Notes under the pieces: model-generated | The model's database searches: none | Seen by the model: the letters and a program-made list of their open reading frames with translations, nothing else | What the model was told of the DNA's origin: nothing | Shown: piece after piece, positions 10,534 through 19,711 of the stretch | How the letters are laid out: every line of letters begins with the position of its first letter | Numbering within the stretch: the first letter of the stretch is position 1 | Assembly: GCF_019160155.1 (NCBI RefSeq) | Contig: NZ_JAFNIH010000006.1 | Coordinates: forward strand, 58,047-122,046 | Source: Pinisolibacter aquiterrae | GTDB taxonomy: Bacteria; Pseudomonadota; Alphaproteobacteria; Rhizobiales; Ancalomicrobiaceae | DNA length: 64,000 nt | Direction of reading: 5' to 3' | Made by a program: the position numbers and the translations under genes

Positions 10534-10612
10534 CGAAAGCGGGAACGGGACGGCGACGAATCACTGCTTCCGCGATGTTCCGGCTGTGTTTCCTCGAGAT
10601 GTGGTCTCTGGA
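10534..10612. repeat. Diverged intergenic repeat, copy 1
   Basis: This copy contains GGGAACGGGACGG, then GCGACGAATCAC, then CGATGTTCCGG 18 bases after the start of GACGAATCAC, then TTTCCTCGAGATGTGG. The order and the 18-base offset are identical in copies 2 and 3. Confidence 0.7.
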
Positions 10613-10782
10613 GGAACGGTCGGTCCCGTATCTGGGGGTGGGTCGGCGCGGGGCGGCGGCCGGGACGGACGCCGCGCGCGATGCCGGTAAGGCGAGCGTG
10701 CCGAAAGGAGACGGTCGCGGCGACCGTCGCGGCTCCGCTGGCGCGGCCGATCGAGGGACAAGGACGGCGGCGATGGAGATTT

Positions 10783-10861
10783 CGAAGGAAGCCGGAACGG
10801 AGCATCGACGAATCACGGACCGGGCGATGTTCCGGTTTCATCCCCGGTCCATATGGGGGGT
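10783..10861. repeat. Diverged intergenic repeat, copy 2
   Basis: CCGGAACGGAG, CGACGAATCACGGA and CGATGTTCCGG recur with the same 18-base offset. This copy also has a local dyad, GGACCGGG paired with CCCGGTCC around an 18-base loop, covering the conserved core. Confidence 0.7.
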
Positions 10862-11081
10862 ACCGTGCCGCGACCCACGAGATCTGGATCGGCCGAGGCG
10901 CGCGGGCGCGTACCGTCCGGCGGTGCCGTTCATCCTTGCGTGCCGCATTGGGACGGCGCGCGTCGTCGTGGCGGGGGGCGGTGCCGGATGTCGGTTCGGC
11001 GCGAGAGAGGCGGAACGCGGCGCGGTCTCGAGCAAAGGATGAAGACGCGGCCTGGTCGCACCCGTGGCCGCGCTCGAGAAG

Positions 11082-11161
11082 CCGAGAAACCGGGAACGCA
11101 GGGGCGACGAATCACGGACTCGTCGATGTTCTCGTCTTGTTTTCTCGAGATCTGGTGGGGC
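11082..11161. repeat. Diverged intergenic repeat, copy 3
   Basis: CCGGGAACGCAGG, CGACGAATCACGGA, CGATGTTC and TTTTCTCGAGATCTGG recur with the same spacing. A small dyad CGACGA/TCGTCG brackets the core. Copies 1-2 and 2-3 are about 250 and 300 bases apart. Confidence 0.7.
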
Positions 11162-11286
11162 CGATGGGGCTCGCCACGAGATCGAGGGACGCCGCCGTCG
11201 GACGCGGCCGAGGAGGGTCCGCCGCCGTATACGATTTCGTGCCACGACGGGACGGAACGCAGCCGGGGCGGGCGCCGGCGCCGGCG

Positions 11287-12099
11287 TCAGCGGCCGCCGG
11301 TCGTCACGGTCTCGAGGGTGGCGCGGGCGGTGCCGATCATGGTGCCGACGGAGGCCTCGACCGGGAGCCACAGGTCGCGATCGGGCAGACGGGCGAGGCG
11401 CACCTCGAGGTCGCGGTTCTCGGCCATGTAGCGCACCGAGCGGTGCCCCTCGCGATGGCCGGCGATCGGCACCCAGCGGGCGGAACAGACCACGGTGGGG
11501 CCGCGCATGCCGGTCGGGGCTGTCTCCAGGGTGGTCTTCGCGGTGAGGCGGACGTCCCAGCGGCTCCAGCCGTCGAAGATCGGCAGGGTGCGGTCGCAGA
11601 CCGCCGAGGCCGGCGTGGAGCCGGGGATCAGGGCGGCGGAGAGTGGGTCGATCACGCCGCGCAGGTGTTCGGCCTCGACGGGCACGATGTCCTCGCCGAT
11701 CTTGGCGGGGGGCTCGACCACGAGCCGGCCGACGCGGCCGCCGGAGAGCGCCATGGCGACGTCGAAGGGGGTGTCGCCGTTGCGTTCGATCAGGCGATAG
11801 GCGCGCGGGTGGGGCCGCCCGCCGACGAGCCGGCCCTGGGCCGCGACCTTGCCGGAGGCGGCGGCGAAGATCCCGGCGATGCCGACGGTGCGCCATTCGA
11901 CGTCGGCGTCGTAGCGGCCGCCGCGATCGTCGAGGGAGAGGTCGGCGCGGGCGATCGGCAGGCCGGCCACGGTGAGGCCGTAATGGAGGGCCGCCGGGGG
12001 CAGCGCCGCCTCCGCGGCCGAGGCTGGACCGGCGGGGGTGAGGAGAGCCAGGGCGAGGGGCGCGGCGAGCGCCGCGGCGGCGAGGGGGAAGCGGGACAT
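11287..12099 (-). CDS. Exported DUF3108 protein (first of two)
   Basis: The 270-residue product starts with a signal peptide ending near PAGPASA-AE. The mature part has the DUF3108 pattern: LHYGLTVAGLPIARADLSL at the front, then RGVIDPLSAAL, a cysteine in CDRTLPIFDG.SRWDVRL, and a second cysteine in VVCSARWVPIAGH. DUF3108 proteins are periplasmic beta-rich proteins of unknown function, often near the ribosomal L28 gene in alphaproteobacteria. AAGG precedes the ATG at 12097-12099. The gene is divergent from rpmB. A related gene lies at 13409-14281. Confidence 0.85.
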   Translation of the reverse strand: MSRFPLAAAALAAPLALALLTPAGPASAAEAALPPAALHYGLTVAGLPIARADLSLDDRGGRYDADVEWRTVGIAGIFAAASGKVAAQGRLVGGRPHPRAYRLIERNGDTPFDVAMALSGGRVGRLVVEPPAKIGEDIVPVEAEHLRGVIDPLSAALIPGSTPASAVCDRTLPIFDGWSRWDVRLTAKTTLETAPTGMRGPTVVCSARWVPIAGHREGHRSVRYMAENRDLEVRLARLPDRDLWLPVEASVGTMIGTARATLETVTTGGR

Positions 12100-12199
12100 C
12101 GCGAACCTTCGAAACGGGGGAGTGCCCTTCCATGACCGGGGGAAGCGGCGATTTCGCGGCGAGCGCGGGTGTGGTGGCGAAGAAGCCGGCGACGAGACT

Positions 12200-12228
12200 T
12201 GACGCCCCCGCCTCCCGTCACTATAGGA
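12200..12228 (+). promoter_or_regulatory. Housekeeping-type promoter for rpmB
   Basis: TTGACG at 12200-12205 and TATAGG at 12223-12228 are separated by exactly 17 bases. This predicts a leader of about 75 bases before the rpmB ATG. It is one of the closest matches to a sigma-70-type promoter in the window, as expected for a ribosomal protein gene. Confidence 0.75.
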
Positions 12229-12308
12229 GAGCAACTTTTTCCGACACCTCGTGAGACGTGGAACCCGGCTCCTCTCTTCGGAACCGGCCTCGAGAAGGAT
12301 ATGACATC

Positions 12309-12605
12309 ATGGCTCGTCGCTGTGAATTGACCGGCAAGGCCGTGCTGACCGGCAACAACGTCAGCCACGCCAACAACCGTACCCGTCGGCGCTTTCTGCC
12401 CAACCTCGTCTCGGTGACGCTGCTCTCCGAGGCTCTGGGCGAAGGCGTGCGCCTCCGCATCTCGGCCCACGCGCTGCGTTCGGTCGAGCATCGCGGCGGT
12501 ATCGACGCGTTCCTCGCCAAGGCGGCCGAGCTCGAGCTGAGCCCGCGCGCCCGCGTGCTGAAGCGCGAGATCGCCAAGGCGCAGGCCGCGAAGGCGGCCG
12601 CGTGA
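12309..12605 (+). CDS. rpmB: Large ribosomal subunit protein bL28
   Basis: The 98-residue product is ribosomal protein L28. It begins [10 protein letters not shown] and contains [18 protein letters not shown], the diagnostic N-terminal block, followed by the [16 protein letters not shown] segment and a lysine/alanine-rich helical tail. Only the first cysteine of the zinc-binding form is retained, as is usual in alphaproteobacteria. The ATG at 12309 matches the conserved N-terminus; an upstream in-frame start is not needed. The stop codon overlaps the GTG start of the next gene by four bases. Confidence 0.97.
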   Translation: MARRCELTGKAVLTGNNVSHANNRTRRRFLPNLVSVTLLSEALGEGVRLRISAHALRSVEHRGGIDAFLAKAAELELSPRARVLKREIAKAQAAKAAA

Positions 12606-13306
12606 ACGATCGCGACACCTCGGTCCTCGTGACCGCAGGCGCCGCCCCCGGGATCCCGGCGGGCGGCGTTCCGCGTTCGGCCTGGGTCACCGCGATCGCC
12701 GCGATGGTGGCCGTGGTCGTCTCGTCGAACATCCTGGTCCAATATCCGGTCCAGGCGACGATCGGCGGGCTCGATCTGGCGGATCTCCTCACCTGGGGCG
12801 CCTTCACCTATCCGGCCGCCTTCCTGGTCACCGATCTCACCAATCGCCGCTTCGGCGTCGCGGTGGCGCGTCGGGTGATCGTGGTCGGATTCCTGATGGC
12901 GGTGGTGCTGTCGGTGGCGCTGGCGACCCCGCGCATCGCGATCGCCTCGGCGACCGCCTTCCTGGTCGGGCAGCTGCTGGACGTGACGGTGTTCGACCGG
13001 CTGCGCCGCTCGGGGTGGTGGAAGGCGCCGTTCGTCGGCTCGCTGCTCGGCTCGGCGACCGATACGACGGTGTTCTTCTCGCTCGCCTTCGCCGGGCTCT
13101 TCGGCTTCCTCGGCGCCGCCGATCCGTTCTCGGCGGAGAGCGCGACCCTGCTCGGCACCGCCGGTGTCGAGGCGGCGCGCTGGGTCTCCTGGGCGCTCGC
13201 CGACTTTTCGGTGAAGCTCGCCTTCGCCGCGCTGTTCCTGGTGCCCTACCGGCTGGTGATGAACCTCCTGTGGCCGATCCCGGATCGGATGGCGACCGCC
13301 GCCTGA
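12602..13306 (+). CDS. yhhQ: Queuosine precursor transporter, YhhQ/VUT family
   Basis: The 234-residue product has about six membrane helices and the YhhQ/DUF165 hallmarks: [45 protein letters not shown], and [16 protein letters not shown]. The family takes up the queuosine precursors preQ0 and preQ1 (YhhQ shown in E. coli). The GTG start sits in a GTGA overlap with rpmB, so translation of the two is coupled. QueG, the last enzyme of queuosine synthesis, is encoded at 38428, so the organism can at least finish queuosine from an imported or internal precursor. No other que gene is in the window. Confidence 0.88.
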   Translation: MNDRDTSVLVTAGAAPGIPAGGVPRSAWVTAIAAMVAVVVSSNILVQYPVQATIGGLDLADLLTWGAFTYPAAFLVTDLTNRRFGVAVARRVIVVGFLMAVVLSVALATPRIAIASATAFLVGQLLDVTVFDRLRRSGWWKAPFVGSLLGSATDTTVFFSLAFAGLFGFLGAADPFSAESATLLGTAGVEAARWVSWALADFSVKLAFAALFLVPYRLVMNLLWPIPDRMATAA

Positions 13307-13331
13307 GGCGATCGGATCCCGACGACGTGAA

Positions 13332-13369
13332 ACGAAAGAGGCCCCGGAGCGATCCGGGGCCTCTTTCGT
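13332..13369. terminator. Bidirectional intrinsic terminator
   Basis: A perfect 17-bp inverted repeat, ACGAAAGAGGCCCCGGA and its complement, encloses a GCGA tetraloop. The stem ends in AAAG/CTTT on both sides. It lies between the converging yhhQ and DUF3108 genes and can end transcription from either strand. Confidence 0.9.
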
Positions 13370-13408
13370 TCGTCGAGCTTCGTGGCCGGGCCCGCGCGGC
13401 GCGGTCCC

Positions 13409-14281
13409 TCAGCGCTTCTTGGTGGGGATCGAGGCGGTGGTGTCCTCGGCGGTCTGGGTGCCCTTCACGGTGAAGGAATGGGCATAGACCTGGAGCAGGC
13501 CGACGGGCGTGCCGACCACGACCTTGTAGGGGATCATCATGCGGGCGTCGCCGGCGGGCACGAACCAGATCGAGAATTCGAGATTGCGCTCGAACTTCTC
13601 CTCGGCCGGCGACAGCGGGCGATAGCCGGCGATCGGGCGATAGGCGACGGCGCAGACGAGTGCCGGGCCGGAATAACCCTGCTTGCCCTGGACCTCCATG
13701 CGCGCGCCGTAGGTCATGCGCAGGTCGTAGCGGACGCGGCCGTCGAAGACCTTGGCGGTGTGGTCGCAATTGGCCTGGGCCATCGCGTCCTGACCGGGGG
13801 CGAGCGGCAGAACGAAGGCGGCGAGCGGATCGATCACCCCCTTCTTGTGCTCGGGCAGGAGCGGAATGCGGCGATCCCAGCCGGGGAAGTGCAGCTCGGT
13901 CGCCGAGACCGCCTTGACGTTGGCGCCGGCGAAGTCGATGTCGACCCGATTGGGTTCGGCGCCGCCTTCGATCCGCAGCGCGTAGTCCTTGGAGAGCATG
14001 GCCTTGGGGCCGGCGCGGCCGGAGGCGCTGGCCGAGGCGGTGCGATTGGCGACGATGGTGGCGAGGCCGCGCACCTGGGCGTCGACGGCGGCGCGCCAGT
14101 CGCCGTTCGAGGCGGCGTCGAAGGTCAGGGTTCCCGAACCGACCGGAAAGCCGGCGAGCGTCGCCGCGTAGGTCGCCTCGACCGTGGTCTCGGCCGCGGC
14201 GGGCAGGGCGGTGGCGCAGGCGAGAAACAGGGTCGCGCCGGCCGCGGCCGTCCCGGCGAGGGTCTCACGACGGGAAAACAT
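13409..14281 (-). CDS. Exported DUF3108 protein (second of two)
   Basis: The 290-residue product has a signal peptide with a twin-arginine-like start, MFSRRETLAG, and cleavage near ALPAAA-ET. The mature region repeats the DUF3108 order seen at 11287: ATYAATLAGFPVGSGTLTF, KKGVIDPLAAFV, CDHTAKVFDGRVRYDLRM, and LVCAVAYRPIAGY. GGAGG lies eight bases before the ATG at 14279-14281, which decides the start over a GTG three codons upstream. The two DUF3108 proteins share the family layout but have clearly diverged. The function is unknown. Confidence 0.85.
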   Translation of the reverse strand: MFSRRETLAGTAAAGATLFLACATALPAAAETTVEATYAATLAGFPVGSGTLTFDAASNGDWRAAVDAQVRGLATIVANRTASASASGRAGPKAMLSKDYALRIEGGAEPNRVDIDFAGANVKAVSATELHFPGWDRRIPLLPEHKKGVIDPLAAFVLPLAPGQDAMAQANCDHTAKVFDGRVRYDLRMTYGARMEVQGKQGYSGPALVCAVAYRPIAGYRPLSPAEEKFERNLEFSIWFVPAGDARMMIPYKVVVGTPVGLLQVYAHSFTVKGTQTAEDTTASIPTKKR

Positions 14282-14403
14282 CCTAAACACCTCCGGTTCC
14301 CGAGCGGGGAAACGTACTTCACGCTGATCGATCGACGCGGCCCGACGGGGATCGCGTCCGCCCCCATTTGTGGCGGGGTAACCTTATCGAAGCGTTAATC
14401 GGA

Positions 14404-15468
14404 TCACGTTTTCGCCGAGGAGTCGACGAGCCGGAAGCGCAGGAGCAGCGTGCGCTGCAGCCAGAAGAAGTTGTCGTCGGAGACGAGCGTGATCAGGGTC
14501 GCGCCGTCGGTGTCGACGTCGACGGCGAGGCCCTCCATGTTGTCGATCTCGTCGCCGCCGCCGCTTTCGTAGACGAGGTCGCCGGTGACGACCCGTCCGG
14601 GGACGAGATCGGTCCGCGCGATCCGGACGAGGCGCATGGCGAAGGCGCCGTACCAGGCGAGCCGGCGCTGAAGGACGAGGAGATCGCCGGAGGGCAGGAC
14701 GGCGGCATCGGTGACCGCGAAGCCGTCGCTGGTGGCGAGGCGGAAGCGGCCGGGCGCGGGGCCGCCGAGGATCCAGCCGGGATCGGTCTCGGCGCCGGGC
14801 TCGGGCGTCTCGGCGATCAGCACCAGGGGGGCGCCGGCGGGCGTGTCGGCGATCGCCTCGAGTCCCTCGTTGGTGGGCAGGGCGCCGATCTCGACGGGAA
14901 TGGTGATCGCGCGGCCGGGTGCGCGGACGAGGTCCTCGACCGGGCCGGTGGCGCGATAGGCGACGACGCGGTGGCGCCGCTCGAAGCCGACCCGGGCCTC
15001 CCAGCCGTCGCCGACGGGGCGCAGCGACAGGCTCTCGGCGTCGCGGGAATATTTGCCGCGAAAGGGGCGGCGGGCCTCGTCGAGAAGGGGGGCGACGACC
15101 GCGTCGGTCACGGCGGTCGGGCGGCCGGCCGCGTCGGTGGCGAGGCGGGCGGTGAACCACGAGCCCTCGTCGGAGATGGCGAGGAGGCGGCGGCCGTGAT
15201 CGAGGGTGCGCAGGCCGGAGAGGCCGCCGAAGGCGCGATCGCGGCTCTTCAGCACCAGACCGCCGACGAAGTCGAGCCCGCCGAAGCGCCGCCGCTCGGG
15301 TTCGGACGGGCGAAAGGCCACGATCGGGCGCGCCTCGACGGTCAGTCCGCGCGGCGCGGTGAAGGCGGCCTCGACCTCGGTGGTGCCGGGCATGAGGCTC
15401 GGCGCCACGCCGACGACCAGCGCGACACACACGGCGGCGGAGGCGAGGCCCCAGCGGATCAGGCCCAT
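14404..15468 (-). CDS. Exported phytase-like esterase (beta-propeller)
   Basis: The 354-residue product has an N-terminal hydrophobic segment (about residues 5-28) and a body resembling the phytase-like/esterase-like family: [23 protein letters not shown] near the front, [32 protein letters not shown], then [18 protein letters not shown] and [18 protein letters not shown] at the end. These E/D-containing loops are the repeated signatures of the family; the true substrate is unknown in nearly all members. The first 10 bases overlap the end of cobT, so it probably belongs to the cobS-cobT transcript. Confidence 0.82.
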   Translation of the reverse strand: MGLIRWGLASAAVCVALVVGVAPSLMPGTTEVEAAFTAPRGLTVEARPIVAFRPSEPERRRFGGLDFVGGLVLKSRDRAFGGLSGLRTLDHGRRLLAISDEGSWFTARLATDAAGRPTAVTDAVVAPLLDEARRPFRGKYSRDAESLSLRPVGDGWEARVGFERRHRVVAYRATGPVEDLVRAPGRAITIPVEIGALPTNEGLEAIADTPAGAPLVLIAETPEPGAETDPGWILGGPAPGRFRLATSDGFAVTDAAVLPSGDLLVLQRRLAWYGAFAMRLVRIARTDLVPGRVVTGDLVYESGGGDEIDNMEGLAVDVDTDGATLITLVSDDNFFWLQRTLLLRFRLVDSSAKT

Positions 15469-17345
15469 CGACGACGCGGAGCCGGCCGACGGCCGGCGGC
15501 GGGTTCGCCGCGGGCGTTCTCGTCGAAGAGGGAGGCGAGTTGGTCGGTCATGGCCCCTGCCAGTTCCTCGGCGTCGACGATCGTCACGGCGCGCTTGTAG
15601 TAGCGGGTGACGTCGTGGCCGATGCCGATGGCGATCAGTTCCACCGGCGACCGCGTCTCGATGTCCTCGATGACCCGGCGCAGGTGGCGCTCGAGATAGT
15701 TGCCGGGGTTGACCGAGAGGGTCGAGTCGTCGACCGGCGCGCCGTCGGAGATCATCATCAGAATGCGGCGACTCTCCGACCGACCGAGCAGGCGCTGATG
15801 GGCCCAATCCAGAGCCTCGCCGTCGATGTTCTCCTTGAGGAGCCCCTCGCGCATCATCAGGCCGAGATTGCGGCGCGAGCGGCGCCAGGGCGCGTCGGCG
15901 GCCTTGTAGACGATGTGGCGCAGGTCGTTGAGGCGGCCGGGGGTCGCGGGCTTGCCGGCCTGGAGCCAGGCCTCGCGCGACTGTCCGCCCTTCCACGCCT
16001 TGGTGGTGAAGCCGAGGATCTCGACCTTGACGCCGCAGCGCTCCAGCGTGCGGGCGAGAATGTCGACGCAGGTCGCCGCCACGGTGATCGGACGGCCGCG
16101 CATCGAGCCGGAATTGTCGATGAGCAGCGTGACGATGGTGTCGCGGAAGTCGGTGTCCTTCTCGCGCTTGAACGAGAGCGGCGCCATCGGATCGATGACG
16201 ACGCGCACGAGGCGGGAGGTGTCGAGCACGCCCTCCTCGAGGTCGAACATCCACGAGCGGTTCTGCTGCGCCATCAGCTTGCGCTGGAGGCGGTTGGCGA
16301 GGCGGGCGACGGCGCCCTGGAGCGGCGCCAGCTGCTTGTCGAGATAGGCGCGCAGGCGCTCGAGCTCGGGCACCTCGCAGAGCTCGTCGGCGTGAATCAC
16401 CTCGTCGAAGCGGGTGGTGAAGACCTTGTAGTCGTCGATCGGGCGGCTGTTCTGCGGCTGCTCCGGGCGGCGCGCCTCGGAGGCGGCCTCGCTCTCGGTG
16501 CCGTCCTCCTCGGCGGTCTCGTCGGCGTAGCCGTCGGCGGCCTCGGCGTCGCCCTCCTCCTGCTCGTCGCCGGCGCTCTCGGAGGCGGTGGCCTCGGAAC
16601 GGTCGGATCCGTCCTGGTTCTCCGGCTCGCCCGACTGTTCCTGGTCGTCGCCCTGGTTCTCGTCGGCGCCTTCGGCCTCCTCGCTCTCCTCCGGCTCGTC
16701 GCCGAGGTCCTCGGCCATGTCGAGGGCGGAGAGAATGTCGCGGACGACGTGGGCGAAGGCCTTCTGATCCTCGATCGTGCCCTCGAGCCGATCGAGGGCG
16801 GCCATCGCCTTTTGTTCGATCTGCGGACGCCAGAGGTCGACGATGCGGGCGGCGGCGAGCGGCGGGGCCTGACGGGTCAGGCGCTCGCGCACCATCAGGG
16901 CGAGCGCGTCGGCGAGCGGCGCGTCGGCGCGGTCGGTGACGTCGGCGGCCTGCATCTTGGCGTAACGCGCCTCGAGCATCGCCGAGAGGTTCGCCTTGAC
17001 GCCCTCCATGCGGCGGGCGCCGATCGCCTCGCAGCGCGCCTGCTCGACCGCCTCCCAGACCGCGCGGGCATCCGCGCCCTCCGGCATGTAGTGACGGTGG
17101 ACGGAGGCGTCGTGGGCGGCGAGGCGCAGCGCCATCGAATCGGCCTGACCGCGCAACACGCGGGCCTCCTCGCGCGAGAGCTTGCGCGTCGGCTCGGGCA
17201 GGCGGGCGGTGTGGCCGGTGATGGCCGGGCGATCGGTGCCGAAGGCGACCTCGAGATCCGGCACGCGCGAAATCGCCCGCATACAGGCGGTCAGCGCCTG
17301 TTTGAAGGGCTCGTTCGGCGAAGGGGACTTGTCTTTGGGCGCCAT
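15459..17345 (-). CDS. cobT: Aerobic cobaltochelatase subunit CobT
   Basis: The 628-residue product is the large subunit of the ATP-dependent cobaltochelatase (CobN-CobS-CobT) that inserts cobalt into hydrogenobyrinic acid a,c-diamide in the aerobic B12 pathway. An acidic low-complexity linker of D/E runs occupies about residues 215-290. A von Willebrand A domain follows with the metal-ion site [11 protein letters not shown] and a second MIDAS-related segment, [11 protein letters not shown]. Length and layout match the family. It follows cobS by 22 bases. CobN is not in the window. Confidence 0.95.
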   Translation of the reverse strand: MAPKDKSPSPNEPFKQALTACMRAISRVPDLEVAFGTDRPAITGHTARLPEPTRKLSREEARVLRGQADSMALRLAAHDASVHRHYMPEGADARAVWEAVEQARCEAIGARRMEGVKANLSAMLEARYAKMQAADVTDRADAPLADALALMVRERLTRQAPPLAAARIVDLWRPQIEQKAMAALDRLEGTIEDQKAFAHVVRDILSALDMAEDLGDEPEESEEAEGADENQGDDQEQSGEPENQDGSDRSEATASESAGDEQEEGDAEAADGYADETAEEDGTESEAASEARRPEQPQNSRPIDDYKVFTTRFDEVIHADELCEVPELERLRAYLDKQLAPLQGAVARLANRLQRKLMAQQNRSWMFDLEEGVLDTSRLVRVVIDPMAPLSFKREKDTDFRDTIVTLLIDNSGSMRGRPITVAATCVDILARTLERCGVKVEILGFTTKAWKGGQSREAWLQAGKPATPGRLNDLRHIVYKAADAPWRRSRRNLGLMMREGLLKENIDGEALDWAHQRLLGRSESRRILMMISDGAPVDDSTLSVNPGNYLERHLRRVIEDIETRSPVELIAIGIGHDVTRYYKRAVTIVDAEELAGAMTDQLASLFDENARGEPAAGRRPAPRRRWA

Positions 17346-17367
17346 CGGCGGTTCGCGGCCTCGTTCC

Positions 17368-18351
17368 TCAGCTCAGCACGACGTTGATCGCGCTCTCCGG
17401 CAGATCCTTGCCGAAGCAGCGCTGGTAGAACTCGGCGACCTTCGGGCGTTCGGTCTCGTCGCACTTGTTGAGGAAGGTGACGCGCAGCGCGAAACCGACG
17501 TCGCCGAAGATCTCGGCGTTCTCCGCCCAGGTGATGACCGTGCGCGGGCTCATCACGGTGGAGAGTTCGCCGGAGACGAAGGCGTTGCGGGTCATGTCGG
17601 CGACGCGGACCATCTTGGAGACGATGTCGCGGCCGGCGTCGTTGCGATAGTGCCGCGCCTTGGAGAGGACGATGCCGACCTCCTCGTCGTGCGGCAGATA
17701 GTTCAGCGTGGTGACGATCGACCAGCGGTCCATCTGCGCCTGATTGATCTGCTGCGTGCCGTGATAGAGGCCGGAGGTGTCGCCGAGGCCGATCGTGTTC
17801 GCGGTGGCGAAGAGGCGGAAGGCGGGGTGCGGCTTGATCACGCGGTTCTGGTCGAGCAGCGTCAGGCGGCCGGAGCTCTCCAGCACGCGCTGGATGACGA
17901 ACATCACGTCCGGGCGGCCGGCGTCGTATTCGTCGAAGACCAGGGCGACGTTGTTCTGATAGGCCCAGGGCAGGATGCCGTCGCGGAATTCGGTCACCTG
18001 CATGCCGTCACGCACGACGATGGCGTCCTTGCCGATCAGGTCGATGCGGGAGATGTGGCTGTCGAGGTTGACGCGCACGCAGGGCCAGTTGAGGCGGGCG
18101 GCGACTTGCTCGATGTGGGTCGACTTGCCGGTGCCGTGGAAGCCGGTGACCATCACGCGGCGGTTGCGGGCGAAGCCGGCGAGAATGGCGAGGGTCGTGT
18201 CGCGATCGAACAGATAGTCCGGATCGAGATCGGGGACGTATTCGTTCGGCTCTTTGTAGGCGGGAACCCTCAGATCGCTTTCGAAACCGAAAGTGTCGCG
18301 AACGGAAACGGTGGTGTCGGGCAGGCCGGCGGTCTTCTCGGGGTCGCTCAT
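17368..18351 (-). CDS. cobS: Aerobic cobaltochelatase subunit CobS
   Basis: The 327-residue product is the AAA+ partner of CobT. Walker A is GFHGTGKST, Walker B is ALVFDEYD, and the sensor region is [14 protein letters not shown], all nearly invariant in CobS. Two ATGs lie in tandem after GGAGGA (18352-18354 and 18349-18351); I chose the second because it leaves a normal spacing from GGAGG. Position next to cobT and downstream of a J-domain gene and bolA is the common alphaproteobacterial arrangement. Confidence 0.95.
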   Translation of the reverse strand: MSDPEKTAGLPDTTVSVRDTFGFESDLRVPAYKEPNEYVPDLDPDYLFDRDTTLAILAGFARNRRVMVTGFHGTGKSTHIEQVAARLNWPCVRVNLDSHISRIDLIGKDAIVVRDGMQVTEFRDGILPWAYQNNVALVFDEYDAGRPDVMFVIQRVLESSGRLTLLDQNRVIKPHPAFRLFATANTIGLGDTSGLYHGTQQINQAQMDRWSIVTTLNYLPHDEEVGIVLSKARHYRNDAGRDIVSKMVRVADMTRNAFVSGELSTVMSPRTVITWAENAEIFGDVGFALRVTFLNKCDETERPKVAEFYQRCFGKDLPESAINVVLS

Positions 18352-18557
18352 CATTCCTCCGTCCCGGCGGTCATCCCTGCGCCTCGGGCGGAGAGGTCTG
18401 GTCGCGGTCGCCACCGGGGGGTCGTCGTTGCGGTCGGTCGGCACTCTAGCCGGGTGGACGCGCGCGCACCAGTCATGCCGTCGTCATCGTCCGCGCGTGG
18501 CGGAAGACGAATGGCACCCATGCGTGAAACGCGTTCCGCGGCAAGGCCGGGGGGTGG

Positions 18558-19187
18558 TCAGCACAGGCCGGCGGTCCGCAACAGCTTGTGGGCCTGAATG
18601 ATCTCCTGGAGGCGGGCCTCCTGGGAGCGGTCGCCGCCGTTGGCGTCGGGGTGGTGACGCTTGACCAGATCCTTGTAGCGGGCGCGAATTTCCTCCGCGG
18701 CGGCGGTCTCGGGCAGGCCGAGGGTCTCGAGCGCCTTCTTCTCCAGGGGTTTGGCGCGTCGGGTCGGCTGCGGCCGAGCCATGTGCGGGCGGCCACGGCC
18801 GAACTGCAGGCGCGGATCGCCGGAGCGGCGCGACCAGTTCTTCGGGATCTCGAAGTCGTCGCTCCGCGCGCGGGCGCGACCGGCCTGCGAATCGGGATTG
18901 ACCCCCATGTTCCAGGTGGGACGGTGGCCGATGCCGGCGTCCTTCTGGAAATCGGCGACGGCCTCCTCGGGCATGCCGGAGAAGTAGTTGTAGGACTTGT
19001 TGTAGAGGCGGACGTGGTCGAGGCAGAAACGGTGATACTGCCCCTCGCGGTCGCGGCCCTTCGGCGCGCGATGGGTGGCGGCGGCGTCGCAGCCTTCCCA
19101 TTCGCACGGCGGCAGGGACCGACGCGCCACACGCTCGGGGTCGGGCCGGATGCGGATGTGTTCGAAGAGGTCGAAGTCCAGGGTCAT
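18558..19187 (-). CDS. J-domain protein with zinc-finger-like N-terminus
   Basis: In this 209-residue product the J domain is C-terminal (about 145-209): LETLGL.ETAAAEEIRARYKDLVKRHHPDANGGD contains the HPD motif that stimulates Hsp70 ATPase. The N-terminal part is unusual, with CEWEGCDAAATH and FCLDHVRLYNKSYNYF, a cysteine/histidine cluster that could bind a metal. The type is widespread in rhizobia beside cobS. No partner is known; a chaperone role for the cobaltochelatase would be speculation. It is divergent from bolA. Confidence 0.88.
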   Translation of the reverse strand: MTLDFDLFEHIRIRPDPERVARRSLPPCEWEGCDAAATHRAPKGRDREGQYHRFCLDHVRLYNKSYNYFSGMPEEAVADFQKDAGIGHRPTWNMGVNPDSQAGRARARSDDFEIPKNWSRRSGDPRLQFGRGRPHMARPQPTRRAKPLEKKALETLGLPETAAAEEIRARYKDLVKRHHPDANGGDRSQEARLQEIIQAHKLLRTAGLC

Positions 19188-19324
19188 CGAGCGATCATGG
19201 GGTTTCGGGCGGACGGCTTCAAGATCGAACGCGACGACGTGAAGGGACGGGGCGCACGGATCGGTTCCGATCAGAGCGCCACAGGGTTAACATGAGGTCG
19301 ACGCCACCGAAATCGGATTTCGCC

Positions 19325-19585
19325 ATGACCTATCGCCAGCGCATGATCGACAAGCTCACCGCCGCCTTCTCCCCGACCTTTCTCGACGTCGTGGACGAAT
19401 CGGAGAGCCATCACGGTCACGGCGGCCACCATCACGACGGCGAGACGCATTTTCTGGTCCGGATCGTCGCCCCGGCCTTCGCCGGCGTGTCGCGGGTGCA
19501 GCGCCATCGGATGATCCACGAGGTGGTCAAGGACGAGCTGGCGGAGCGGGTCCACGCGCTCTCGATCGAAGCCGATCCGGTGTGA
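19325..19585 (+). CDS. bolA: BolA family protein
   Basis: The 86-residue product has the BolA fold signature: an N-terminal helix RQRMIDKLTAAF, then ESHHGHGGHHHDGETHFLVRIVAPAF, GVSRVQRHRMIHEVV, and AERVHALSIEA. The loop between the first two strands is especially histidine-rich, which may bear on its known partnership with monothiol glutaredoxins in iron-sulfur handling. The ATG at 19325 gives the usual MTYRQRM-type start. The J-domain and cob genes are divergent on its left. Confidence 0.9.
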   Translation: MTYRQRMIDKLTAAFSPTFLDVVDESESHHGHGGHHHDGETHFLVRIVAPAFAGVSRVQRHRMIHEVVKDELAERVHALSIEADPV

Positions 19586-19711
19586 TATCCTAAGGGAATG
19601 CGCGTGAAAATTGTTGTTGCAACCGTGTTCTTCCGGGGCGTTAATTCTCTGTTCGGGGATCCCGGAGAATACTGAGGGCTCCTCGATCCTGGTGATCGTG
19701 AGAGATTCAAG

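Larger units (their letters stand above)
10416..11286. other. 871-bp gene-free region carrying a three-copy diverged repeat
   Basis: No frame here gives a credible protein: the long frames present are open only because of GC content, and they encode arginine/serine/proline-rich low-complexity products. The stretch lies between the starts of the glycosyltransferase gene (left) and the end of the DUF3108 gene (right). Its only clear structure is a repeat in three copies, listed separately. The DNA between the copies is unique and shows no shared sequence. Confidence 0.6.

Noticed and set aside
10416..11286. Open frames across the repeat region as small protein genes
   Set aside because: The three repeat copies fall in different frames relative to each other, no ribosome-binding site precedes any ATG, and the products are Arg-rich.
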